From the NCBI GenBank assembly GCA_947627445.1, contig CANQWA010000020.1, positions 1-50,539 on the forward strand: 50,539 nucleotides of DNA, in the 5' to 3' direction. The notes under the pieces were generated by a model. That model made no database searches. It saw nothing but the letters and a program-made list of their open reading frames with translations, and had not been told where the DNA came from. How positions within the stretch are numbered: the stretch's first letter is position 1; every line of letters starts with the position of its first letter. The DNA is from an uncultured Ruminococcus sp. Lineage in GTDB: Bacteria > Bacillota > Clostridia > Oscillospirales > Ruminococcaceae. This document shows, piece by piece, positions 1 through 9,523 of this stretch. Position numbers and translations under genes: made by a program.

Positions 1-2
1 AG

Positions 3-1460
3 ATGACTATTATCTGGTCCAGTACCTTTGAATATTTCCCGGGTATTCCCATTTTTCACAGCCGGGATATGATCCACTGGGAACAGATCGGTCACTGTCT
101 GACACGGAACAGTCAGGTTCATCTGGTCACAGGCGCACCCAACTGTATCAACATCTACGCCCCTACAATCCGCTATCACGAAGGCATATTCTACGTGATC
201 GTCACCAATGTCACCGGAGATAACCGAGGAAATTTTATTGTCACAGCCACCGATCCAGCAGGCGAATGGTCTGAGCCCATGCAGCTTCCCTTTGAAGGCA
301 TCGACCCTTCCCTGTTCTTTGACGATGACGGAAAAGTCTATTATCTCGGCACAGACGGCGTCATCTATCTCCATGAACTGAACCTGAAAACCGGCGAACC
401 CATTGGTGAAAAGCACAATATCTGGCAGGGCACAGGCGCAAACAATCCGGAAGGACCACATCTGTACAAGATAGATGGCATGTACTATCTGCTGATCGCA
501 CAGGGCGGCACGGAAATGTGTCATATGGCTGCCCTTGCCAGAAGCAAAAACATTCTCGGTCCCTATGAATCCTGTCCGCATAATCCAGTGCTGACCAACA
601 TCGGTCATGCACTGCCCATTAAAGCAGCTGGTCATGCCGATCTGGTGGAGGATGCTTCCGGAAACTGGTGGGCAGTCTGCCTGGGCAACCGCCCCACAGG
701 CTATCCCTTCCGCCATATCCTGGGACGAGAGACGATGCTTGTACCAGTGGTACGGAAGGACGGATGGTTTACTTTCGGCGCAGACGGAGCGGTTCTTCCG
801 GCATTTGAAGTGGAATCCCCTCTGCCGGCATTCACATCCACAGGCTATGTACCGGGAAGCGCTGTATCCGATGATTTTCAGGGAAACAAGCTGCATCTCT
901 CCTGGAACTATATCTACAATCCCACAGGAAATCTGGTTTGTCTGACAGCAGATGGACTGAAACTTCAAGGCAGTGCAGGTCTTTCTGAGGATCAGCCCAA
1001 GGCGTGGCTGGGTCGCCGCCAGGAGCATTTCTGCTGCACTGCCAAAGCTAAGCTGAACTTTTTACCGGCACAGGAAAATGACGAAGCCGGACTGACCATC
1101 TACCTGAATCCGGAGCATCACTATGAGATTGTCCGGACCATGCAGGACAGCAAGGCTGTGATGATGCTTCGCCGCAAGATCGGTTCTTTGTGTACATGTG
1201 AAAATATCACGCCATGTGATAACGAAAAGATCACGCTCCAGCTGGTCTGCAACCGCTATTACTACGCATTTTTCTTTGCCGCAGAGGGCAGTGAGATGCA
1301 GTTTATCGGCGGCGGTGAAACCAACTACCTTTCCACTGAAGCAGGGGGATGCTTTACGGGAAACTATATCGCTTTATTTGCCAGCGGTAACGGCAAAGAT
1401 ATGGCAGTGCCGGCGGTGTTTACCGGATTCTCCTATCTGCCGCAGGACGAAGAGGAATAA
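3..1460 (+). CDS. Glycoside hydrolase family 43 (beta-xylosidase/arabinofuranosidase type), 5'-partial and possibly frameshifted
   Basis: The protein resembles GH43 enzymes that remove xylose or arabinose from xylan oligosaccharides. About residues 1-265 form the five-bladed propeller core (SSTFEYFPG near the start, GIDPSLFFDDDG with the pKa-modulating Asp, NNPEGPHLY with the probable general-acid Glu, GHADLVEDASGNWW). About residues 290-480 look like the C-terminal beta-sandwich domain of these enzymes. The N-terminal catalytic-base Asp must lie left of the window. The family motif DDYYLV is encoded in another frame at bases 2-19, and SSTFEYFPG begins in this frame at base 18. The ATG at base 3 is therefore not a real start, and the gene carries either a frameshift or a sequencing error. 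No signal peptide is visible. The stop TAA abuts a palindromic repeat. The family call is firm; the substrate is inference. Confidence 0.85.
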   Translation: MTIIWSSTFEYFPGIPIFHSRDMIHWEQIGHCLTRNSQVHLVTGAPNCINIYAPTIRYHEGIFYVIVTNVTGDNRGNFIVTATDPAGEWSEPMQLPFEGIDPSLFFDDDGKVYYLGTDGVIYLHELNLKTGEPIGEKHNIWQGTGANNPEGPHLYKIDGMYYLLIAQGGTEMCHMAALARSKNILGPYESCPHNPVLTNIGHALPIKAAGHADLVEDASGNWWAVCLGNRPTGYPFRHILGRETMLVPVVRKDGWFTFGADGAVLPAFEVESPLPAFTSTGYVPGSAVSDDFQGNKLHLSWNYIYNPTGNLVCLTADGLKLQGSAGLSEDQPKAWLGRRQEHFCCTAKAKLNFLPAQENDEAGLTIYLNPEHHYEIVRTMQDSKAVMMLRRKIGSLCTCENITPCDNEKITLQLVCNRYYYAFFFAAEGSEMQFIGGGETNYLSTEAGGCFTGNYIALFASGNGKDMAVPAVFTGFSYLPQDEEE

Positions 1461-1623
1461 CAATTGGTTCTCATCAGATTTGACCATGGATTTTCGAGCA
1501 ACATTTTGACGAGGGCAAGGCGAAAAAGCGAAAGCAACCTCATGTATGGTGCGCTTTTTCCACGCAGCAATCGACAATATTTGCCGAAAAGACAGGTGCA
1601 ATATCCGATGGGAACCAGTTCTT
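1461..1623. repeat. MITE-like palindromic element, family A copy 1
   Basis: This 163-bp element has terminal inverted repeats (left CAATTGGTTCTCATCAGAT, right ATCCGATGGGAACCAGTTCT). The interior is also imperfectly palindromic, with GCGAAAAAGCG facing GCGCTTTTTCC, so a transcript could fold into one long hairpin. It begins one base after the GH43 stop and ends 8 bases from the CPBP stop, filling the convergent intergenic space. Near-identical copies lie at 11947-12110 and 45141-45307. It encodes no transposase. Confidence 0.85.
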
Positions 1624-1631
1624 ATATGCAT

Positions 1632-2795
1632 CTACTGTGCCATCATCGCAGCTTCATTGGCAATCAGAAGCAATGCCTCAAGAACAACCGCTGCCAGCAT
1701 CACAGGCGATGACCAGAACAGTCGGCTGCGGAATGCCTGTTTCTGCGTGGGATAAGGCAGCGGTTCTTTCCGTTCCTTCCAGAACCAGAGGATCAGCCCG
1801 AAAATGGCGAGTCCATAATACATCAATCCCAAAAATGTGGACAGCAACAGACGGACTTGTTCCGAGGCAACCGCATCTGCCAATGTGAACAAGGTGGCAT
1901 AGCTGTTCACACCCATATGCACCAGGATCGAAGGCAGCAGAGAATTGTGCCGGACGTCGATCTTTCCCAGATACATGCCCAGTACAAATGCCAGAATCAT
2001 CTGGGAAATATTTCCGTGCATCAGCCCAAACATCAAAGCGCTGATCACAATGGCAAATCGTGTTCCCACCCGGGAAAGGGTTTTCATGAGAAATCCCCGG
2101 TAAAGAAGTTCCTCTGTCACCGGTGCAAGAATGCAGGCATACAGGATCATCATAAGGGTAGACTTTCCGCTGTTGGTATAGGAAAAATCCACATCGCCCA
2201 GTTGGACACCAGTCTTGCTGAACAGCCAGGAGAGAATGGTATAAATCACGCCGGAAACACATTGCAGAGAAATACCGGTCACAACATACCGTCCAGCCTT
2301 TACCGGTGTCAGCTTCTGGGTCTGAAACAGGCTTTTAATGGGCGTTTGCATCATCCGGCAGCCCACCCATGCAATGAGGACATTCAGCGATGCAAATACG
2401 ATGGCATTCAGTCCGATGGCAATGGAAGAATTTTCAAAATAGTCCACGGCACCGCTGGTATCACCGCCAAAATACGCTGAAAAGGAAACGCCCATCAGAG
2501 CTAAAATGACAAACATGCATATCACATACAGGATCTGTGACAGCAGACAGCTGGCAAGAGATCCCAGCCCCGCAATATTGATACAGCGGCGGAGTGCTTT
2601 GCGTTCGCCCCGCTCCGGACGAAGAGGGATCTCATAACCCGGCAGCACGATCTCCGGGAGAATCCTGCGATAATCCGTGCGATAGGCGGGATTTTCCATG
2701 AGATTGTCAAAGGGATTCTGTGGATCAATGGGTTTTGACAAATCGGCAGTTGTAGAAACCGGATTTCGGGTCGGTGTTTCGGAAAATGGATACAT
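1632..2795 (-). CDS. CPBP family intramembrane glutamic endopeptidase (Abi/CAAX protease)
   Basis: This is a 387-residue polytopic membrane protein with the three CPBP motifs: EELLYRGFLMKTL (EExxxR), FGLMHGN (FxxxH) and HMGVNS. These define the active site of membrane-embedded CAAX-like proteases. A soluble N-terminal stretch of about 80 residues precedes roughly eight hydrophobic segments. A start at TTG 2804 would touch the AGGAGG Shine-Dalgarno, whereas ATG 2795 has 9-nt spacing, so ATG is preferred. It is transcribed divergently from ligA, probably from the promoter at 3174-3202, which would place both palindromic elements (2821-3164) in its 5' leader. The substrate is unknown; family members act in peptide maturation, self-immunity or membrane protein turnover. 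The family call is firm and the role is not. Confidence 0.9.
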   Translation of the reverse strand: MYPFSETPTRNPVSTTADLSKPIDPQNPFDNLMENPAYRTDYRRILPEIVLPGYEIPLRPERGERKALRRCINIAGLGSLASCLLSQILYVICMFVILALMGVSFSAYFGGDTSGAVDYFENSSIAIGLNAIVFASLNVLIAWVGCRMMQTPIKSLFQTQKLTPVKAGRYVVTGISLQCVSGVIYTILSWLFSKTGVQLGDVDFSYTNSGKSTLMMILYACILAPVTEELLYRGFLMKTLSRVGTRFAIVISALMFGLMHGNISQMILAFVLGMYLGKIDVRHNSLLPSILVHMGVNSYATLFTLADAVASEQVRLLLSTFLGLMYYGLAIFGLILWFWKERKEPLPYPTQKQAFRSRLFWSSPVMLAAVVLEALLLIANEAAMMAQ

Positions 2796-2820
2796 GTATG
2801 TCAACCTCCTGAAATATTCT

Positions 2821-2985
2821 TAGAACTTGTTCTTATAGGAAGTATGGTCGGATTTTCCAGCAGATTTTGGTGAGAACAAAGAAAAAACCGCAGACAGCCT
2901 TTGTGTCCGACAAGACTTTTTGACAAAGTACCCGCCAAAATCTGCCGAAAAGACGCACATGAATTTCAATAAAAACAAGTTCTTA
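2821..2985. repeat. MITE-like palindromic element, family B copy 1
   Basis: This 165-bp element is flanked by TA at both ends (TAGAACTTGTTCTTAT on the left, AAACAAGTTCTTA on the right). Inner arms AGATTTTGG and CCAAAATCT also pair. The right-hand body TCTGCCGAAAAGACG is shared with the other families in the window. Its final TTA is shared with the start of the next element at 2983, so B and C elements are joined head to tail. Confidence 0.75.
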
Positions 2986-3164
2986 AGGCAAACCCGCACA
3001 AAGATGATGCGGCAGATGCACAGTCAGATTTTTCGGCAGATTGCGCAAAAAATTTGGCAGGCATACGGACGTATGTCAAGGAATTTTTGTGCAAGATGAC
3101 GGAAAACAGGCAACGCAGATGCCGTGCAAAGCCGTCAGGCGGTCTTTGTGCGGTGTTGCCTTAA
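2983..3164. repeat. MITE-like palindromic element, family C copy 1
   Basis: This 182-bp element is bounded by inverted repeats TTAAGGCAAACCCGCACAAA and, read on the other strand, TTAAGGCAACACCGCACAAA, with TTAA at each end. The body contains TTTTTCGGCAGATTGCGC and further inverted segments. Shorter derivatives with only the ends occur at 21509, 41284, 42051 and 49843. No coding capacity is visible. Confidence 0.7.
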
Positions 3165-3173
3165 CATGATACT

Positions 3174-3202
3174 ATTGTACCACATTTTTGGAAATTCGTA
3201 AA
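3174..3202 (-). promoter_or_regulatory. Predicted sigma-A promoter for the CPBP gene
   Basis: Read on the minus strand there is a -35-like TTTACG, a 17-nt spacer and an extended -10, TGTGGTACAAT. It mirrors the ligA promoter, and both use an arm of the inverted repeat 3194-3205/3238-3249 at the -35 region. The transcript would run through both palindromic elements before reaching the CPBP start. Confidence 0.6.
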
Positions 3203-3249
3203 TAGCGAAAGCAAAATTTTTGAAAAAATGGCTTGAACTATTTACGAAT
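3194..3249. promoter_or_regulatory. 12-bp perfect inverted repeat covering both -35 regions, possible operator
   Basis: ATTCGTAAATAG (3194-3205) and CTATTTACGAAT (3238-3249) are exact inverted copies separated by 32 nt. Each arm holds the -35 region of one of two divergent promoters. A factor bound to both arms could control the CPBP gene and ligA together; alternatively this is only duplicated promoter sequence. No known regulator consensus was recognised. Confidence 0.5.
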
Positions 3250-3269
3250 GGCAAAAAATATGGTATAAT
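3241..3269 (+). promoter_or_regulatory. Predicted sigma-A promoter for ligA
   Basis: A -35-like TTTACG lies 17 nt upstream of a consensus TATAAT preceded by TATGG (extended -10). The start of transcription would be near 3276, giving a leader of about 115 nt before the ligA ATG at 3390. Confidence 0.7.
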
Positions 3270-3308
3270 AAATGCAAAGCATTTAGAACACTTTTGCTTG
3301 CACTTTAA

Positions 3309-5375
<2,067 letters not shown>

Positions 5376-5378
<3 letters not shown>

Positions 5379-5415
5379 AACTTGTTTTCATCCGCTTTTG
5401 GATGAAAACTGTTTC
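5376..5415. repeat. Minimal 40-bp palindrome, terminal-repeat-only relative of family A
   Basis: AGAACTTGTTTTCATCC and GGATGAAAACTGTTTCT pair around the loop GCTTTT. The left arm closely matches the terminal repeat of family A (AGAACTTGTTCTCATCGGAT), so this looks like an internally deleted copy. It begins with the ligA stop codon. The hairpin could modulate readthrough from ligA into gatC but lacks a proper T tract. Confidence 0.6.
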
Positions 5416-5449
5416 TCATAAAACACCGATCCAGAAAGGAATGATTTTC

Positions 5450-5719
5450 ATGAAAATTGACATTGCACATATTGCAAAGCTGTCACGGCTGCAAATCCAG
5501 CCGGAAAAAATGGAAAAATTTGAAAAGGATATGTCTGCCATTGTGGACATGGTAGACCGTTTGCCGGATATGACAGATACCCTGACGCTGGATGCAGAAA
5601 ATCCGATGCATCTTCGTGAGGATGTTGCCGTTGCACATAAATTCCGACGTGACGAGCTGCTGGCAAATGCACCGGAAGTACAGTCCGGCTGTCTGGTTGT
5701 GCCCAAAACGGTAGAATAA
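5450..5719 (+). CDS. gatC: Asp-tRNA(Asn)/Glu-tRNA(Gln) amidotransferase subunit C
   Basis: GatC is the small stabilising subunit of the GatCAB amidotransferase, which makes Gln-tRNA(Gln) and/or Asn-tRNA(Asn) in bacteria lacking the direct synthetases. The 89-residue protein has the typical pattern: N-terminal helix MKIDIAHIAKLSRLQ, middle MVDRLPDMTDTL, and LREDVA near the C terminus. ATG 5450 follows AAAGGA by about 10 nt; an in-frame ATG at 5441 is too close to that site. gatA starts 12 bases after the stop, consistent with an operon. Confidence 0.93.
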   Translation: MKIDIAHIAKLSRLQIQPEKMEKFEKDMSAIVDMVDRLPDMTDTLTLDAENPMHLREDVAVAHKFRRDELLANAPEVQSGCLVVPKTVE

Positions 5720-5731
5720 GGAGGAGAAAAT

Positions 5732-7192
5732 ATGAAGCTGTATGAAAAAAATGCCGCAGAGCTTTCTCAGATGCTGCAGAACAAGGCGTGCAGTGCTGTA
5801 GAACTGACCCAGGATATTCTGTCCCGGATAGATGCTGTAGAGGGAAAAGTGGGCGCATATGTGACACGCTGTGAGGACTGTCTGGAACAGGCAAAAGCTG
5901 TAGACGATGCACGTGCCGCCGGAAAAACACTTCACCCCCTGGCAGGTATTCCCATCGGTATTAAGGATAACATTTCCACCAAGGGCATCCGCACCACCTG
6001 TTCTTCCCGTATGCTGGAAAACTATGTGCCGCCTTTCGACGCCTCCGTGATGAAACCGATCCGAGATGCCGGACTGGTCATCACCGGAAAGATGAACATG
6101 GACGAATTCGCCATGGGCTCTTCCACAGAAACTTCCTATTTTCACCAAACACACAATCCTCACGAACTGGACTGTGTACCGGGCGGTTCTTCCGGCGGCA
6201 GTGCAGCAGCTGTAGCAGCCGGCGAAGCCATTCTCACACTGGGGTCAGATACCGGCGGATCGATCCGCCAGCCCGCTTCTCTCTGCGGCGTGGTGGGACT
6301 CAAACCCACCTACGGCAGCGTCTCCCGTTACGGACTGGTGGCATTTGCCTCCTCTCTGGATCAAATCGGCCCGCTGGGAAAATCTGTCAAGGATGTGGCA
6401 ATGCTCCAGAGTCTGATCCAGGGGCATGACAAGATGGATGCTACTTCTGCCTATCTGGAATATACCGATCTGGCGGAAAATCTCAGCGGTCATGTACAGG
6501 GACTGCATATTGGCGTTCCCAAGGAATATTTCGGCGGCGGCATGGACAATGCTGTAAAGGAATCTGTCTGGACAGCCCTCCGCCTCTTAGAGCAGAACGG
6601 CGCAAAAATCAAAGAAATTTCTCTGCCCAGCACAGAATATGCCATCAACACCTACTATATCATCGCTTCTGCCGAAGCCTCCTCGAATCTGGCACGCTTT
6701 GACGGCGTGAAATACGGCTATCGTGCCGCAAGCTATGACGGTTTGACCGATATGTATGAAAAGACACGAAGCGAAGGCTTCGGCGACGAGGTGAAGCGCC
6801 GTATTATGCTGGGAACATTCGTACTCAGCTCCGGCTTCTACGATGCCTATTATAAAAAAGCAAAACTTGTACAACGCCGCATCGGTCAGGAATTTGCAGA
6901 GGCTTTTCAAAAATGCGATGTGATCATCACGCCTACAACACCGTCTCCTGCATTCCGCATCGGTGAAAACATAGATGATCCGCTGAAAATGTACTACAAC
7001 GATGCCTGCACAGTTACCGTCAACATTGCCGGACTGCCGGCAATCAGCGTGCCCTGCGGCAGATCCAGAGAGGGACTTCCCTTGGGTATGCAGGTCATTG
7101 GCAGCAAGTTTGCCGAGCAAACGATTCTGAACACCGCATATGCATATGAACAGCTGGTCGGCGGATTCCATGTGATTCCGGAAACTCTTTGA
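5732..7192 (+). CDS. gatA: Asp-tRNA(Asn)/Glu-tRNA(Gln) amidotransferase subunit A
   Basis: This is the glutaminase subunit of GatCAB, an amidase-signature enzyme that releases ammonia from glutamine for transamidation of mischarged tRNA. At 486 residues it is full length. The Ser-cisSer-Lys triad lies in GIPIGIKDN (Lys near residue 77), the glycine/serine-rich [15 protein letters not shown] and [13 protein letters not shown]. The Shine-Dalgarno AAGGAGG is 7 nt before the ATG. It sits between gatC and gatB with short gaps, so subunit stoichiometry is probably set by one transcript. Confidence 0.97.
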   Translation: MKLYEKNAAELSQMLQNKACSAVELTQDILSRIDAVEGKVGAYVTRCEDCLEQAKAVDDARAAGKTLHPLAGIPIGIKDNISTKGIRTTCSSRMLENYVPPFDASVMKPIRDAGLVITGKMNMDEFAMGSSTETSYFHQTHNPHELDCVPGGSSGGSAAAVAAGEAILTLGSDTGGSIRQPASLCGVVGLKPTYGSVSRYGLVAFASSLDQIGPLGKSVKDVAMLQSLIQGHDKMDATSAYLEYTDLAENLSGHVQGLHIGVPKEYFGGGMDNAVKESVWTALRLLEQNGAKIKEISLPSTEYAINTYYIIASAEASSNLARFDGVKYGYRAASYDGLTDMYEKTRSEGFGDEVKRRIMLGTFVLSSGFYDAYYKKAKLVQRRIGQEFAEAFQKCDVIITPTTPSPAFRIGENIDDPLKMYYNDACTVTVNIAGLPAISVPCGRSREGLPLGMQVIGSKFAEQTILNTAYAYEQLVGGFHVIPETL

Positions 7193-7208
7193 GCGGAGGT
7201 ACGTACCC

Positions 7209-8645
7209 ATGAAAGAATATGAAATTGTTGTTGGATTGGAAGTCCACGCAGAACTGAATACAAAGTCCAAAATCTACTGCAACTGCCGCAATGCCTTTGG
7301 TCTGGAGGTCAACACCCAGGTCTGCCCCATCTGTATGGGTATGCCGGGAACACTTCCCACACTCAATGAAAAGGTCGTAGAATACGCCATTAAAATGGGA
7401 CATGCCATGCACTGTGAGATCAACGGCGTATGCAAACAAGACAGAAAGAATTACTTCTACCCCGATCTTCCCAAGGCATATCAGATCTCTCAGGCAGAGG
7501 TTCCTCTCTGCGGCAAAGGCTATCTGGATGTTATGATAGACGGTAAGATGAAGCGCATCGGTGTGACACGTATCCACATAGAAGAAGATGCCGGAAAACT
7601 GCTCCATGACGATGCTTTTGCCGGCTCTCTGGTAGACCTGAACCGCTGCGGTGTTCCCCTGATTGAAATCGTTTCTGAACCAGATATCCGCAGCAGTGCA
7701 GAAGCCAAGGCTTATCTGGAAACCATCAAGTCCATTTTACAGTACCTGAACATTTCCGACTGTAAAATGCAGGAAGGCTCTATCCGCTGTGATGTCAATG
7801 TTTCTGTCAGAGAAAAAGGTTCGACAGAATTTGGTACACGCTGCGAAATGAAGAATGTCAACAGCTTCAGTGCAGCAGTCCGGGGCATTGAATACGAGGC
7901 AAAGCGGCAGATCGAAGTGCTGGAAGCAGGCGGCACAGTGATACAGGAAACACGCCGCTGGGATGATGCCAAGGGTATGAGCATTGTGATGCGTTCCAAA
8001 GAGGACGCACAGGATTACCGCTATTTTCCCGAGCCGGATCTGCTGACTATCGTTGTACCGGAAGAAAAAATCCAGGCACTGAAAGAAAGCCTGCCGGAGC
8101 TGCCTAACGCCAAGCTCCAGCGTTATGTCTTTGACTTCGGACTTTCCCAGATGGATGCAACATTGATCTCTGAGGATATGACACGTTCTGAATTCTTTGA
8201 TGCCTGTGTCAATCGAAACGTCTGCAAGCCCAAGAGCATCAGCAACTGGATTCTCTCGGACATTGCCAAATACACCAACGAAACTGGAAAGACCATACCA
8301 GAAACAGCCCTGACCGCAGAAAATCTGACGGCACTGATCGAACAGGTGGAAAAGGGTGTGATTTCCAATTCCTCTGCCAAAAAGGTCTTTGCCGTGATTG
8401 TGGAGGAGGATAGAGATCCTCTGGCGATCATCGAGGAAAAAGGGATGAAGCAAAATTCCGACACCGGATTTTTAGAGCAGTTGGCAAAGGATGTTCTGGC
8501 GGCAAATGAAAAATCCGTCAAGGACTATCAGAATGGTAAGACCAACGCACTGGGCTATTTGGTGGGACAATGTATGAAGGCCTCTAAGGGCAAGGCAAAT
8601 CCGGGTATTGTCAAGGAGATCGTGACCCGTATGCTGAATGCATGA
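7209..8645 (+). CDS. gatB: Asp-tRNA(Asn)/Glu-tRNA(Gln) amidotransferase subunit B
   Basis: GatB binds the mischarged tRNA, activates the acyl group with ATP and transfers ammonia from GatA. The 478-residue protein starts with the typical EYEIVVGLEVHAEL, has the zinc-site cysteines (CNCRN and CPICMGMPGTLP), the kinase-like core (DLNRCGVPLIEIVSEP, EMKNVNSF) and a C-terminal helical YqeY-like tail of about 150 residues for tRNA recognition. It begins 16 bases after gatA. The stop TGA overlaps TGAGAACTTGTTC, a solo end of the palindromic repeat family. A strong terminator follows at 8729. Confidence 0.97.
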   Translation: MKEYEIVVGLEVHAELNTKSKIYCNCRNAFGLEVNTQVCPICMGMPGTLPTLNEKVVEYAIKMGHAMHCEINGVCKQDRKNYFYPDLPKAYQISQAEVPLCGKGYLDVMIDGKMKRIGVTRIHIEEDAGKLLHDDAFAGSLVDLNRCGVPLIEIVSEPDIRSSAEAKAYLETIKSILQYLNISDCKMQEGSIRCDVNVSVREKGSTEFGTRCEMKNVNSFSAAVRGIEYEAKRQIEVLEAGGTVIQETRRWDDAKGMSIVMRSKEDAQDYRYFPEPDLLTIVVPEEKIQALKESLPELPNAKLQRYVFDFGLSQMDATLISEDMTRSEFFDACVNRNVCKPKSISNWILSDIAKYTNETGKTIPETALTAENLTALIEQVEKGVISNSSAKKVFAVIVEEDRDPLAIIEEKGMKQNSDTGFLEQLAKDVLAANEKSVKDYQNGKTNALGYLVGQCMKASKGKANPGIVKEIVTRMLNA

Positions 8646-8689
8646 GAACTTGTTCCGGGGGATGCTGACATAATCCAAACATTTCAAAT

Positions 8690-8705
8690 CGTGTCAACAC
8701 ACCCC
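8690..8705. repeat. 16-bp intergenic motif D, copy 1
   Basis: CGTGTCAACACACCCC is identical at 48816-48831, and close variants bound the element at 21961-22187. Read on the minus strand it contains TTGACA. Its function is unknown; it may be an end of a degenerate mobile element. Confidence 0.5.
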
Positions 8706-8728
8706 AAAAATTTCGTTCATATAATCAT

Positions 8729-8775
8729 ATCGCGTATGAGAAACCAAACATTTCTCATACGCGATTTTGTTTTTA
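8729..8775 (+). terminator. Rho-independent terminator after gatB
   Basis: A perfect 15-bp stem, ATCGCGTATGAGAAA with TTTCTCATACGCGAT, closes a 7-nt loop and is followed by TTTTGTTTTT on the plus strand. It lies between the converging gatB and GH25 genes and ends the ligA-gatCAB transcript. Confidence 0.9.
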
Positions 8776-8785
8776 TATGTCTTGT

Positions 8786-9523
8786 TTATGTGCCGAACGC
8801 AGCAAACGTCTCTTCCGACCCAATAAACACATTACAATCAATATAACGTTCCTCGCCGTCATAGCCGTCCAGAACCTCACGGTCGGTATACTGCCAGAAT
8901 GTCCACATCCAACCCTTGTCACCGCCAGGTGGTCCGTGTAATACATCTCTTTCCCAATAGTGATATGCCGGAAAATCCCGGACTGCCCAGAAGGTATCGT
9001 ACGTCACATAGATGAGCGGCTTCATCTGATACGCTTCCTCCAGTGCTTGCAGCAGAACCAAAAGTTCCTGCTCAGCATGTTCCAGATCAGGAGGATTCTT
9101 TTTGTAGTCGCCGTAATATTCCACATCTACCACCGGAGGCAGCATATGTTCCACCGGTTCGACTGTGGAAATAAAATTATCTGCCTGGGTTTCTCCGCTG
9201 CTGTCAAAACTAAAAAAATGATATGCACCGATGCGCAGATTGGTTTTTGCGGCATTTTGCCAGTTCTGTGAAAACTTTTTATCTACATAGCTGCTGCCTT
9301 CCGTTGCCTTGATAAAGGCAAACTGGATATTCTGCGCCGCCAGTACATCCCACTGAATTTCACCCTGATATTCCGAAACATCCACACCATGTACGGCAAA
9401 CTGCTTGGCTGCATGACCGTTCAACTGAATCACGCCAAACCAGATCAATGTCCCAGCTATGATTCCCAAAACCAAAACTGCCATACCAGCCAAAGCAATG
9501 CATCTTTTGACACGTTTATGCAT
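8786..9523 (-). CDS. GH25 muramidase (lysozyme), membrane-anchored or secreted
   Basis: GH25 enzymes cleave the N-acetylmuramic acid to N-acetylglucosamine bond of peptidoglycan. The 245-residue protein has a basic N terminus, a hydrophobic segment at about residues 9-33 (signal anchor or uncleaved signal peptide), then the catalytic barrel from residue 43. The barrel carries GVDVSEYQGEIQW, FAFIKATEGSSYVD, GAYHFFSF and PPVVDVEYYGD, with the DxE pair at Asp133 and Glu135, and ends with WQYTD and IDCNVF. The ATG lies inside the end of scfB (8-nt overlap ATGCATAA), so its translation is coupled to the SCIFF maturase. Whether it contributes to SCIFF biology is unknown. Confidence 0.92.
   Translation of the reverse strand: MHKRVKRCIALAGMAVLVLGIIAGTLIWFGVIQLNGHAAKQFAVHGVDVSEYQGEIQWDVLAAQNIQFAFIKATEGSSYVDKKFSQNWQNAAKTNLRIGAYHFFSFDSSGETQADNFISTVEPVEHMLPPVVDVEYYGDYKKNPPDLEHAEQELLVLLQALEEAYQMKPLIYVTYDTFWAVRDFPAYHYWERDVLHGPPGGDKGWMWTFWQYTDREVLDGYDGEERYIDCNVFIGSEETFAAFGT

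Noticed and set aside
1464-1712. Short open frames inside family A elements (all three copies contain a similar frame with FDHGFSS and LTRARRKSESN)
   Set aside because: The frame follows from repeat sequence identity; start and end differ between copies, there is no ribosome site, and the element is palindromic DNA.
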